Shown here in pieces: positions 31,940-40,419 of a stretch of 51,180 bases of DNA. The stretch is from NCBI RefSeq assembly GCF_026627505.1, contig NZ_JAPNLK010000061.1, positions 1-51,180 on the forward strand, in the 5' to 3' direction. The stretch is from Streptomyces sp. H27-H5 (GTDB lineage: Bacteria; Actinomycetota; Actinomycetes; Streptomycetales; Streptomycetaceae). The notes beneath the pieces were generated by a model. That model ran no database searches and was not told the origin of the DNA. It was given only the letters and a program-made list of their open reading frames with translations. The first letter of the stretch is position 1. Every line of letters starts with the position of its first letter. Both the position numbers and the translations under genes were made by a program.

Positions 31940-34351
31940 GTGTCCCAGCACAGAGCTGTGCGTACGTCCCTCCTCTCCGCCGCCGTCGCGGTCACGCTCC
32001 TCGCCTCCGCCGGGCAGGCCGTGACCCGGGCGGCCGAGAACGGCACGACGGTTCCCGCGACCTTCGCGGCCGGCGCCCCCGCCGCCGACCCGACCGCGCC
32101 GAACCCCTTCGACGAGGTCGACCGCCTCGCCGATGCCCGGGAACCCGTGGCGGCCCCCGCCACCACCCCCGGCGGCCTCGCCGGCAAGGGCCGGATCCCC
32201 GGCGCCGCGCGCCCCACCACGTCGCCCCTCGACGCGGCCTCCGCCTCGGCCGGCGAGCGGTCGGAGAAGAGCCGCAAGGCGGCCGCCGCCCAGGCCGCGC
32301 CCACCACCCGGAACCAGGCCGTCGCCGTCCCCTGCACCCTCGACGGGATCACCGGCCTCTCGCCGGAACGTTTCGCCGACTTCCTCGGCGACCCGGCCGT
32401 CCTCGCCGACGGCTGTCTGCGCGGCCTCATCTGGACCTGGGACGCCCGCCTCGCGCCCGTCATGTCCGACGCCCACGTCCAGGCCGTCTCCCGCCGGATA
32501 TCCGCCGCGGCCGCCGCCCACGACGGCCGCAACTCCTCGCACCTGGAGGAGATGTTCACCTACCTGCACGCCGTCGCCTACCACGACTACTCCCGCGACG
32601 AGATCGACGTCACCGACGCCCCGACCGTCGACGCCATGCGCCGCGCCGTCGCGGACTTCGCCGCCGCCGCCCACACCTTCGACGCCACCCCGACCAACGC
32701 CCGCACCCTGCGCGAGGCCCTCTACGCCGCGAGCGCCCCGGGCCTGCGGCAGCACCAACTCGGCCTGATCACCAAGGTGCTCGCCACCATGGACCCGGCG
32801 CACCCCGCGACCCACCAGGACGCCTCCTGGGGCGGCGCGGCCCTCGCGGCGCTCTCCGTCAACTACCTCGGCGTCTACCCGGGCAACCAGGACGCCGCCT
32901 TCCAGGCCGCGGTCTCCGCCGACCCGGCCTACCGCGCCGTGTTCAAGGCCTTCGGCGGCTACGTCCACCTCAAGGGCGGCGGCAACGCGTGGGTGGCCCG
33001 CGACGCGCTCGGCGAGTACGGCCGCTTCGGCCAGATCGACGCCCTCAAGAGCCAGGTCGTCGCCGACCTCGGCGCCCTGCTGGAACCGGTCAGGTCGGGC
33101 TTCGGCAACGGCAGCGAGCAGTGGGCCAAGATCGTCTCCTGGCTCAACTTCTACGAGGCGTGCAAGCCGTACGGGGTGTGCAAGGAGGACATCGAGAAGC
33201 AGCTCTTCCCCTACACGTACTCCTACGACAACGGCGGCATCAAGGTCCGCACCGCCCTCGACCGGGCCACCGTCGACCAGCTCTACTACGCGAGCAAGCA
33301 GGTCAAGTCCCAGTACCACCGGGTGCTCGGCACCGAACAGCCGCTCGCCGGCGACCCCAACACCACGCTGAACGTCGTGCTGTACGCCTCCCGCGCCGAC
33401 TACGAGAACTACCACCCCATCCTCACCGGCTACGGCACCAACAACGGCGGCATCTACATCGAGAACGGCGCCACCTTCTACACCTACCAGCGCCGCGTCC
33501 CCCAGGACTCCTCCCTCACGCTGGAGGAACTGTTCCGTCACGAGTACACGCACTACCTCAACGGCCGCTACGCCGTACCCGGCTTCTTCGGCGAGGGCCC
33601 CTGGTACGAGGGCGACCGCACGACCGCCATGGACGAGGGAACGGCCGAGTTCTTCGACGGAGCCACCCGGGACAACGGCATCGCCGTGCGCAAGTCCCTG
33701 GTCAAGAGCGTCATCGCCGACACGGTCGGCGGCGGCCCCCGGATGACCGTGGAGCAACTGCTCAACGCCACCTACGACGGCGACGGCTTCCGCTTCTACA
33801 GCTACGCCGGCACCTTCTTCGAGTTCCTGTGGACCGAGAAGCCCATGCTGCTGCGCGAGATGTACACCCACCTGCGGGGCAACGACGTCGCCGCCTACGA
33901 CGCCTGGCGCCACCGGACCGGCGCGGACACCTACCTCCAGCGCGACTACAACCGCTTCCTGGACGCGCAGATCGCCAAGGTGGACCAGCTGTACGTGCCG
34001 AACACCACCTTCACCGCCAACGACCGGCTGCGCGACTCCGCGCTCGCCTCGGTGAAGTCGACCTTCGCGACGGCCACGTACAACACCCCGGACTGCGTGG
34101 AGAACGGCGAGCCCGGCAAGCGCCGGTTCACCTGTACCGGCCGGATCACCGCGAACCTGAAGAACTGGCGCAGTGATGACCAGAACTTCAAGGACATGTC
34201 CGAGACGGTGGACTACTTCCTCCTCGACCGGGCGGGCGCGGCCTCCAACAACCTGGCCGACATGAACTGCTCCTTCGGCCCGGTGGAGATCTGGACCAAC
34301 AAGGTGGCCGGGACCTCCCCCTACAGCTGTGAGGGACCGCTGCGCGACTGA
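31940..34351 (+). CDS. Secreted M9-family collagenase
   Basis: 803 residues from GTG 31940, with aggag 6 bases upstream. A Sec signal peptide (MSQHRAVRTSLLSAAVAVTLLASAGQA) is followed by about 100 low-complexity residues. Then come the activator region and the gluzincin peptidase domain with zinc motif HEYTH (534-538) and the third ligand E566 in MDEGTAEF, the same 32-residue spacing as in clostridial ColG. The last 110 residues are a small Cys-containing domain (CVENGEPGKRRFTCTG). No PKD repeat or typical collagen-binding domain is evident. It would cut triple-helical collagen outside the cell. Confidence 0.93.
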   Translation: MSQHRAVRTSLLSAAVAVTLLASAGQAVTRAAENGTTVPATFAAGAPAADPTAPNPFDEVDRLADAREPVAAPATTPGGLAGKGRIPGAARPTTSPLDAASASAGERSEKSRKAAAAQAAPTTRNQAVAVPCTLDGITGLSPERFADFLGDPAVLADGCLRGLIWTWDARLAPVMSDAHVQAVSRRISAAAAAHDGRNSSHLEEMFTYLHAVAYHDYSRDEIDVTDAPTVDAMRRAVADFAAAAHTFDATPTNARTLREALYAASAPGLRQHQLGLITKVLATMDPAHPATHQDASWGGAALAALSVNYLGVYPGNQDAAFQAAVSADPAYRAVFKAFGGYVHLKGGGNAWVARDALGEYGRFGQIDALKSQVVADLGALLEPVRSGFGNGSEQWAKIVSWLNFYEACKPYGVCKEDIEKQLFPYTYSYDNGGIKVRTALDRATVDQLYYASKQVKSQYHRVLGTEQPLAGDPNTTLNVVLYASRADYENYHPILTGYGTNNGGIYIENGATFYTYQRRVPQDSSLTLEELFRHEYTHYLNGRYAVPGFFGEGPWYEGDRTTAMDEGTAEFFDGATRDNGIAVRKSLVKSVIADTVGGGPRMTVEQLLNATYDGDGFRFYSYAGTFFEFLWTEKPMLLREMYTHLRGNDVAAYDAWRHRTGADTYLQRDYNRFLDAQIAKVDQLYVPNTTFTANDRLRDSALASVKSTFATATYNTPDCVENGEPGKRRFTCTGRITANLKNWRSDDQNFKDMSETVDYFLLDRAGAASNNLADMNCSFGPVEIWTNKVAGTSPYSCEGPLRD

Positions 34352-34362
34352 CCGACGCCGGT

Positions 34363-34398
34363 GGCCGGTCCCGTCGTGAACGGGGGGCGGGACCGGCC
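34363..34398 (+). terminator. Terminator of the collagenase gene
   Basis: Eleven-base perfect stem ggccggtcccg / cgggaccggcc with a 14-base loop, 11 bases after the collagenase stop and ahead of the next operator. Confidence 0.6.
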
Positions 34399-34427
34399 CC
34401 GGAGTGCCTAGGCACCCTATGAAGAAT

Positions 34428-34439
34428 GTGACATATTAC
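34428..34439. promoter_or_regulatory. Regulon operator before the D-hydroxyproline dehydrogenase operon
   Basis: GTGACATATTAC (reverse complement GTAATATGTCAC) is one mismatch from the palindrome GTGANATNTCAC. It ends 4 bases before the GTG start of the oxidoreductase gene and overlaps a possible -10 (CATATT). The gene lacks a ribosome-binding site, so a leaderless, operator-blocked promoter is likely. Confidence 0.7.
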
Positions 34440-34443
34440 TGCC

Positions 34444-35613
34444 GTGCCCCAGAGACATTCCCTGGACGTCGTCGTCATCGGCGCCGGCGTCGTCGGCGCC
34501 GCGTGCGCGTACCACGCCGGCCGCGCCGGACTCTCCGTGGCCGTAGTGGACCGCGGCCCCGTGGCCGGCGGCACCACCGGCGCCGGCGAGGGCAACCTGC
34601 TCGTCTCCGACAAGGAGGCCGGGCCCGAACTCGACCTGGCCCTGCTGTCGGCGAGGCTGTGGCGCGAACTCGCCGAGATCCTCCCGCACGCCGTGGAGTA
34701 CGAGGCCAAGGGCGGGCTGGTCGTCGCACCGGACGACACCACGCTGAAGGCCCTGCGCGCCTTCGCCGAGGGCCAGCGCGGCGCGGGCGTCGACGCCGTC
34801 GAGGTGGGCCCGCGGGAACTGCGGGAACTGGAACCCCACCTGGCCCCGGGTCAGGCGGGCGGCTTCCACTATCCGCAGGACGCCCAGGTCCACCCCGCGC
34901 AGGCGGCGGCGCGACTGCTCGCCGCCTCCGGCGCCCGGATCCACCTCGGGGAGGAGGTCACCGGGCTGCTCACGGAGGGCGGCCGGGTGTGCGGGGTGCG
35001 CACCGGCCGCCGGGAGCTGCGGGCGCCGGCCGTCGTCAACGCCGCCGGCACCTGGGGCGGGATGATCGCCGAACTCGCCGGGACCACCCTGCCGGTGCTG
35101 CCGCGCCGCGGTTTCGTCCTGGTGACCGAGCCGCTGCCGAGGGTGGTCCGGCACAAGGTGTACGCCGCCGACTACATCGCGGACGTGGCCAGCGGCTCCG
35201 CCGCCCTCCAGTCCTCGGCGGTCGTCGAGGGCACTCCTTCGGGGCCGGTGCTCATCGGGGCGACCCGGGAGCGGGTCGGCTTCGACCGGGGCCTGTCCAC
35301 GCAGGCGCTGCGCCGGCTCGCCGCACAGGCGGCCGCGCTGTTCCCGGTACTGGCCGACGTACGGGTGCTGCGGACCTACCACGGCTTCCGGCCCTACCTG
35401 CCCGACCACCTCCCGGCGATCGGCCCCGACCCCCGGGCCCCCGGGCTGCTGCACGCCTGCGGCCACGAAGGCGCCGGCATCGGCCTGGCGCCGGCCACCG
35501 GGCTGCTGATCGCCGCGGCCCTGACCGGGACCGAACCCCCGCTGGACCCACGACCGTTCCGCCCGGACCGGTTCGGCCCCCCGGCCACCGGCGAACCGAA
35601 GGAGACCAGGTGA
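34444..35613 (+). CDS. FAD-dependent oxidoreductase, D-hydroxyproline dehydrogenase beta-type subunit
   Basis: 389 residues, DAO/glycine-oxidase fold. The FAD site DVVVIGAGVVGAACAYHAGRAGLSVAVVD is at the N-terminus, with GTTGAGEGNLLVSDK next and RTYHGFRPYLPDHLPAIG plus CGHEGAGIGLAPATG near the end. With the [2Fe-2S] protein and the second flavoprotein just downstream it matches the three-subunit D-hydroxyproline dehydrogenase of hydroxyproline pathways. That enzyme oxidises cis-4-hydroxy-D-proline to a pyrroline carboxylate. GTG start without a ribosome-binding site, with the operator immediately upstream. A D-proline or glycine-type dehydrogenase is the alternative. Confidence 0.85.
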   Translation: MPQRHSLDVVVIGAGVVGAACAYHAGRAGLSVAVVDRGPVAGGTTGAGEGNLLVSDKEAGPELDLALLSARLWRELAEILPHAVEYEAKGGLVVAPDDTTLKALRAFAEGQRGAGVDAVEVGPRELRELEPHLAPGQAGGFHYPQDAQVHPAQAAARLLAASGARIHLGEEVTGLLTEGGRVCGVRTGRRELRAPAVVNAAGTWGGMIAELAGTTLPVLPRRGFVLVTEPLPRVVRHKVYAADYIADVASGSAALQSSAVVEGTPSGPVLIGATRERVGFDRGLSTQALRRLAAQAAALFPVLADVRVLRTYHGFRPYLPDHLPAIGPDPRAPGLLHACGHEGAGIGLAPATGLLIAAALTGTEPPLDPRPFRPDRFGPPATGEPKETR

Positions 35614-35990
35614 CGACCGGCCCCACCGACCCGGACCGCCCGCCGCGGCGCTCCCTGCGCCGGCTGCTCCGCGGCCCCGCCCGGTCACCCCGCGACCTGG
35701 TCGGCGGCGCGCCCCGGGCCACGTACGTCCTGCGCTTCGACGGCCGCGAACTGCCCGCGAGCGCGGGCCAGAGCATCGCCGCCGCACTCTGGGGCGCGGG
35801 CGTCCTCGCCTGGCGCACCACCCGCGAGAACGGCGCGCCGCGCGGGGTGTTCTGCGGGATCGGGAGCTGCCACGACTGCCTCGTCACCGTCAACGGGCGC
35901 CCGAACCAGCGCGCCTGCCTGACCCCGGCCCGCCCCGGGGACACCGTCACCACCCAGGAAGGGACCGGCCGTGCCGAACTCGGCGTCTGA
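35610..35990 (+). CDS. [2Fe-2S] subunit of the D-hydroxyproline dehydrogenase
   Basis: 126 residues from a GTG that overlaps the previous stop (GTGA). The first 30 residues are Arg/Pro-rich. The ferredoxin-like body carries a plant-type cluster motif, CGIGSCHDC followed by RACLTP, giving four cysteines. This is the small electron-transfer (2Fe-2S)-binding subunit typical of HcnA-like/D-hydroxyproline dehydrogenase complexes. Its 3' end overlaps the next gene by 20 bases, a sign of tightly coupled synthesis of the three subunits. Confidence 0.85.
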   Translation: MTTGPTDPDRPPRRSLRRLLRGPARSPRDLVGGAPRATYVLRFDGRELPASAGQSIAAALWGAGVLAWRTTRENGAPRGVFCGIGSCHDCLVTVNGRPNQRACLTPARPGDTVTTQEGTGRAELGV

Positions 35991-37371
35991 CGGCGTGCCG
36001 TGCGACCTCGCCGTCGTCGGAGCGGGCCCCGCCGGGCTCGCCGCCGCCGTCACGGCCGCCGACCTCGGGCTGCGCGTCACCCTGCTGGACGCGGGGGAGC
36101 GGCCGGGCGGCCAGTACTACCGGTGCCCCGCGCCCGCCCTCGGCGCGGCCCGCCCCGAGGTGCTGCACCACGACTGGGCCGCCTTCGCCTCCCGCGAAGC
36201 CGCCCTGCGCGCCCACGCGTCGGCGGGCCGGATCACCCACCTCCCGCTCCACCACGTGTGGACCGTCGTCCCGGCCGGCGCCGAACTGCTGCTGCACGCC
36301 GTCGCCGGACCCGAGGAGGAGGCCGTCGCCGTACGGGCCCGCGCCGTGCTCCTCGCCACCGGCGCCTTCGAGCGGAACCTGCCCTTCCCGGGCTGGACGC
36401 TGCCCGGGGTGGTCGGGGCCGGCGGTGCGCAGGCCATGCTCAAGGGCGGGCTCGTGCTGCCGGGCCGGCGCATCGTCGTCGCCGGGAGCGGGCCGCTGCT
36501 GCTCGCCGTGGCCGGTTCCCTCGCGGCGGCCGGCGCCACCGTGCCGGCGGTGGTGGAGGCCGCCGCGTACACCGCGTACGCCGGACGGCTCCCCGCCCTG
36601 CTGCGCAACCCCGGCAAGCTCGGAGAGGCCGCCACGTACGGCGGGGCCCTGCTGCGGCACGGGATCCGGCTGCTCACCCGGCACGCCGTCACCGAGGCCC
36701 ACGGCAGCGACCGGGTCGAGGCGGTGACCGTGGCCCGACTCGACCGGCAGTGGCGGCCGGTGCCCGGCACCGCCCGCCGCGTCCCCTGCGACGCCCTCGC
36801 CGTGGGCCACGGGCTGGTGCCGCAACTGGAACTGGCCACCGGCCTGGGCTGCGCCACCCGACTCGGGGCCGACGGAGCCGTCGCCCTGGAGGTGGACGCG
36901 CGTCAGCGGACCTCCGTGCCCGGCGTCTGGTCGGCGGGGGAGACCGGGGGCATCGGCGGCGCCCGACTGGCCCTGGTGGAAGGGGAGATCGCGGCCCACG
37001 CGATCGCCGGCCGGGCCGCCCCCGCCGTGCTCGTCCGACGCCGCGCCCGGCTCCGCGCGTTCGCCGAGGCGATGGGCGCGGCCCACCGCCCGGGGGCGGG
37101 GTGGCCCGGCCGGCTGCGGGAGGACACCGAGGTGTGCCGCTGCGAGGAGGTCCCCGCGGGCCGGATCCGCGAGGCGGTGCGCGACCTGGGCGCGCGGGAC
37201 GCCCGTACCGTCAAACTGCTCACCCGGGCGGGGATGGGCTGGTGCCAGGGCCGGATGTGCGGCCCGGCCGTCGCCGCCCTCGCGGGGCGGGACCCGGATC
37301 CGGACCGCAGGCCGCTGTCCTGCCCGGTCCCGCTGCGCCGGCTCGCCGAACTGCCCGCCGAGGAAAGCTGA
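35971..37371 (+). CDS. FAD/NAD(P)-binding oxidoreductase with BFD-like [2Fe-2S] domain, D-hydroxyproline dehydrogenase alpha-type subunit
   Basis: 466 residues from a GTG with aggaaggga upstream. It has an N-terminal FAD site CDLAVVGAGPAGLAAAVTAADLG and a second Rossmann motif RRIVVAGSGPLLLAVAGSLA. The C-terminal BFD-like cluster region has CRCEEV and later WCQGRMCGP, giving four cysteines. This is the hydrogen-cyanide-synthase-alpha-like subunit that transfers electrons in D-hydroxyproline dehydrogenase. It is the last gene of the three-gene block; a small hairpin and a new promoter follow before the deaminase gene. Confidence 0.85.
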   Translation: MPNSASDGVPCDLAVVGAGPAGLAAAVTAADLGLRVTLLDAGERPGGQYYRCPAPALGAARPEVLHHDWAAFASREAALRAHASAGRITHLPLHHVWTVVPAGAELLLHAVAGPEEEAVAVRARAVLLATGAFERNLPFPGWTLPGVVGAGGAQAMLKGGLVLPGRRIVVAGSGPLLLAVAGSLAAAGATVPAVVEAAAYTAYAGRLPALLRNPGKLGEAATYGGALLRHGIRLLTRHAVTEAHGSDRVEAVTVARLDRQWRPVPGTARRVPCDALAVGHGLVPQLELATGLGCATRLGADGAVALEVDARQRTSVPGVWSAGETGGIGGARLALVEGEIAAHAIAGRAAPAVLVRRRARLRAFAEAMGAAHRPGAGWPGRLREDTEVCRCEEVPAGRIREAVRDLGARDARTVKLLTRAGMGWCQGRMCGPAVAALAGRDPDPDRRPLSCPVPLRRLAELPAEES

Positions 37372-37399
37372 TCGACCCCGATCCGGGATCCCGGGACCC

Positions 37400-37434
37400 T
37401 TGTGGGCTTCCTGCGCCCACTAGTAAAATGTCAC
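37400..37434 (+). promoter_or_regulatory. Promoter and operator of the hydroxyproline catabolic operon
   Basis: TTGTGG (37400-37405), 18 bases and TAAAAT (37424-37429) form the promoter. The operator GTAAAATGTCAC (37423-37434), one mismatch from the regulon palindrome, covers the -10 box. A small gtgggc/gcccac hairpin (37402-37420) in the same stretch could end the upstream transcript weakly. Confidence 0.7.
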
Positions 37435-37455
37435 ACACCACTCTAGGGAGCTCTC

Positions 37456-38373
37456 ATGACCCACGCGCACACCCCCGCGCCCGCCCGCACCCGCCCCTGG
37501 CACGGAATCATGGTCGCCACCGCACTGCCCCTGCGCGACGACCTGACCGTCGACCACGACGCCTACGCCGAACACGTGGCCTGGCTGATCGCCAACGGCT
37601 GCGACGGCGTCGTCCCCAACGGCTCCCTCGGGGAGTACCAGACCCTCACCGACGAGGAGCGGGCCCGGGTCGTCCGCACGGCCGTCGAGGCGGCCGGCGA
37701 CGGCGAGCGGGTCATGCCCGGCGTCGCCGCCTACGGCAGCGCCGAGGCCCGCCGCTGGGCCGACCAGGCCGCCGAGGCGGGCGCGGGCTCCGTGCTGCTG
37801 CTGCCCCCCAACGCCTTCCGCGCCGACGAGCGGGCCGTACGGGACCACTACGCGCAGGTCGCCGGCGCGGGCCTGCCCGTCGTGGCCTACAACAACCCCA
37901 TCGACACCAAGGTGGACCTGACCCCGGCCCTGCTGGCCCGGCTGCACGCCGACGGCAGCATCGTCGCCGTCAAGGAGTTCTCCGGCGACGTCCGCCGCGC
38001 CTACGAGATCGCGGAACTCGCCCCCGGCCTCGACCTGCTCGTCGGAGCCGACGACGTGCTCCTCGAACTCGCCCTCGCCGGGGCCGTCGGCTGGATCGCC
38101 GGCTACCCCAACGCCCTGCCGCGCTCCTGCGCCACCCTCTACCGGGCCGCGGTCGCGGGCGACCTCGACACCGCGCTGCCGCTCTACAAGTCCCTGCACA
38201 GCCTCCTGCGTTGGGACTCCAAGACGGAGTTCGTCCAGGCCATCAAGCTCTCCATGGACCTGGCCGGGCGCCCCGGCGGCGCCACCCGCCCGCCCCGGTT
38301 CCCGCTGACCGGCGAGACCGAGGCGGCGGTCCGGGCCGCCACCGAGAAGGCCCTCGCCGAAGGCCTCAACTAG
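37456..38373 (+). CDS. DapA-family lyase, probable 1-pyrroline-4-hydroxy-2-carboxylate deaminase
   Basis: 305 residues with the DHDPS/NAL barrel. GSLGEYQTLTDEER is the substrate loop. YNNP holds the conserved tyrosine, and the Schiff-base lysine K173 lies in IVAVKEFSGD. Between a D-hydroxyproline dehydrogenase and a hydroxyproline epimerase, the expected role is deamination and dehydration of 1-pyrroline-4-hydroxy-2-carboxylate to 2-oxoglutarate semialdehyde. A ribosome-binding site agggag precedes the ATG. Function is inferred from context, since the family also contains dihydrodipicolinate synthases and sugar aldolases. Confidence 0.87.
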   Translation: MTHAHTPAPARTRPWHGIMVATALPLRDDLTVDHDAYAEHVAWLIANGCDGVVPNGSLGEYQTLTDEERARVVRTAVEAAGDGERVMPGVAAYGSAEARRWADQAAEAGAGSVLLLPPNAFRADERAVRDHYAQVAGAGLPVVAYNNPIDTKVDLTPALLARLHADGSIVAVKEFSGDVRRAYEIAELAPGLDLLVGADDVLLELALAGAVGWIAGYPNALPRSCATLYRAAVAGDLDTALPLYKSLHSLLRWDSKTEFVQAIKLSMDLAGRPGGATRPPRFPLTGETEAAVRAATEKALAEGLN

Positions 38374-38389
38374 CCCCCGGGGGGTCCAC

Positions 38390-39394
38390 ATGCGTACGCG
38401 ACACATCTACCACGCGGTCGATTCGCACACCGAGGGCATGCCGACCCGGGTGATCACCGGCGGGGTCGGGGTGATCCCCGGAGCCACGATGGCGCAGAAA
38501 CGGCTGCACTTCATCGAGCACCTCGACCACGTCCGCACGCTGCTCATGTACGAGCCGCGCGGCCACTCCGCGATGAGCGGCGCGATCCTGCAACCCCCCA
38601 CCCGACCCGACGCCGACTTCGGCGTGCTCTACATCGAGGTGTCGGGCCTGCTCCCCATGTGCGGACACGGCACCATCGGGGTGGCCACGGTGCTGGTCGA
38701 GACCGGCATGGTGCCGGTCGTCGAACCGGTCACCACCGTCCGCCTCGACACCCCGGCCGGACTGGTGAGCGTGGACGTCCTGGTCGAGGACGGCGCCGCG
38801 CTCCGCGCCACCTTCACCAACGTCCCCGCCTTCGCCGTCGGCCTCGACCGCAAGGTCGAGGTCCCCGGCTTCGGCACCGTCACCCACGACCTCGCCTACG
38901 GGGGCAACTTCTACGCCTTCGTCGAACTCGACGCCCTCGGACTCCCCTTCGACCGCGCCCGCGGCGACGAACTGCTCGCCGCCGGCCTCGCCGTCATGGA
39001 CGCCGTCAACGCCTCGGACGACCGGCCCGTCCACCCCGAGGACCCCTCCATCGCCGGCGTCAAACACGTCTACCTCGCCGCCCCCGGATCCGACGCCCGC
39101 CGCTCCCGGCACGCCATGGCCATCCACCCGGGCTGGTTCGACCGTTCGCCCTGCGGTACGGGCACCAGCGCGCGCATGGCCCAACTGCACGCCCGCGGCC
39201 TGCTGGAGCAGGGCGCGGACTTCGTCAACGAGTCCTTCATCGGCACCGAGTTCACGGGCCGACTGATCGGGGAGACCACGGTCGGCGGACTCCCGGCGGT
39301 CGTCCCCACCGTCACCGGACGGGCGTGGATCACGGGCACCGCCCAGTACTTCCTCGACCCGTCCGACCCCTTCCCCGGAGGGTTCCTCCTGTGA
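38390..39394 (+). CDS. 4-hydroxyproline 2-epimerase (proline racemase family)
   Basis: 334 residues. Both acid/base cysteines of the family are present: C91 in PMCGHGTIG and C255 in RSPCGTGTSA. It interconverts trans-4-hydroxy-L-proline and cis-4-hydroxy-D-proline in the cytoplasm, feeding the D-hydroxyproline dehydrogenase. It lies 16 bases after the deaminase gene and overlaps the next paralogue by GTGA. Of the two racemase-like proteins here, this one has the more typical epimerase sequence at the N-terminus (YHAVDSHTEGMPTRVITGG). Confidence 0.88.
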   Translation: MRTRHIYHAVDSHTEGMPTRVITGGVGVIPGATMAQKRLHFIEHLDHVRTLLMYEPRGHSAMSGAILQPPTRPDADFGVLYIEVSGLLPMCGHGTIGVATVLVETGMVPVVEPVTTVRLDTPAGLVSVDVLVEDGAALRATFTNVPAFAVGLDRKVEVPGFGTVTHDLAYGGNFYAFVELDALGLPFDRARGDELLAAGLAVMDAVNASDDRPVHPEDPSIAGVKHVYLAAPGSDARRSRHAMAIHPGWFDRSPCGTGTSARMAQLHARGLLEQGADFVNESFIGTEFTGRLIGETTVGGLPAVVPTVTGRAWITGTAQYFLDPSDPFPGGFLL

Positions 39395-40419
39395 CCACCG
39401 CGCCCCGCCCGGTCCACGCCGTCGACTACCACACCGCCGGCGAACCCTTCCGGATCGTCCGCGACGGCCTCCCGCCGATCCCCGGCGACACCGTCGCCGA
39501 GCGCTGCGCCACCGCCATCGGGCCCGGCGGCTCCGGGACGGCCCCACGCCGGGGCGCGCTGGACGACGTGCGGCGCCTGCTGGTGCGGGAACCGCGCGGA
39601 CACGCGGGCATGTACGGCGGGTTCGTCGTGCCTCCGGACGACGACGGCGCCCACTTCGGGGTGCTGTTCTGGCACAAGGACGGCTACTCCACGGCCTGCG
39701 GGCACGGCGCGATGGCCCTCGGCGCCTGGGCCGTGGACAGCGGCCTGGTCCCCGCCCCGGACACCGGTGACGCGCACGTCCGCATCGACGTGCCCTCCGG
39801 ACGCGTCGCCGTCACCGTGCACCGCGAGGCGGGCCGCACCACCGGGATCACCTTCCGCAACGTCCCGGCCCGGATCGGCGCCCGCAAGGTACCGGTGGCC
39901 ACCACCCTGGGCCCGGTCGAGGTGGACCTCGCGCACGCCGGTGCCTGCTACGCCTCCGTCCGGGCGCGCGACCTCGGGCTGGACGTCTCCCGCGCCGCGC
40001 TGCCCGAACTGGTCCGCGCCGGACGGGAGATCAGGGCCGCCCTCGCCACCCACCCCGGGACCTGGCACCCCGACGGACCACTGCTCTCCGGGGTGTACGG
40101 GGTGATCCTCCACGAGGAGCTGCCGGACACCCCCCGAGGGCCGCACCAGCGCAACGTCACCGTCTTCGCCGACGGGCAGGTCGACCGCTCGCCCTGCGGC
40201 TCCGGGACCTCGGCCCGGCTCGCACTGCTGGCCGAGGACGGTCGGCTGGGCCCGGGGGAGGAACTGCTGCACGAATCGGTCCTGGGAACGCTGTTCACCG
40301 GCCGGCTCGTGCCCGGGACCGCCCCCGTCACCGAGGTCACCGGCACCGCCCACCGCACCGGCGAACACACCTTCACCATCGACCCGCACGACGACCTGGG
40401 CACCGGGTTCCTGCTGTGA
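39391..40419 (+). CDS. Second proline-racemase-family enzyme (two-cysteine type)
   Basis: 342 residues, starting at a GTG overlapping the previous stop. It also keeps two catalytic-type cysteines, C103 in TACGHGAMA and C269 in RSPCGSGTSA. Dehydratases for trans-3-hydroxy-L-proline usually have one of these replaced by Thr or Ser, so an epimerase or racemase reaction is more likely from motif alone. It is followed directly by an ornithine-cyclodeaminase-like reductase, the normal partner in 3-hydroxyproline use, so a role with 3-hydroxyproline or proline is possible. The substrate is undecided. Confidence 0.8.
   Translation: MTTAPRPVHAVDYHTAGEPFRIVRDGLPPIPGDTVAERCATAIGPGGSGTAPRRGALDDVRRLLVREPRGHAGMYGGFVVPPDDDGAHFGVLFWHKDGYSTACGHGAMALGAWAVDSGLVPAPDTGDAHVRIDVPSGRVAVTVHREAGRTTGITFRNVPARIGARKVPVATTLGPVEVDLAHAGACYASVRARDLGLDVSRAALPELVRAGREIRAALATHPGTWHPDGPLLSGVYGVILHEELPDTPRGPHQRNVTVFADGQVDRSPCGSGTSARLALLAEDGRLGPGEELLHESVLGTLFTGRLVPGTAPVTEVTGTAHRTGEHTFTIDPHDDLGTGFLL

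Noticed and set aside
39391..40419. Direct naming as trans-3-hydroxy-L-proline dehydratase
   Set aside because: Both catalytic-type cysteines are present (C103, C269), whereas dehydratases normally replace one by Thr or Ser. The name was left open.
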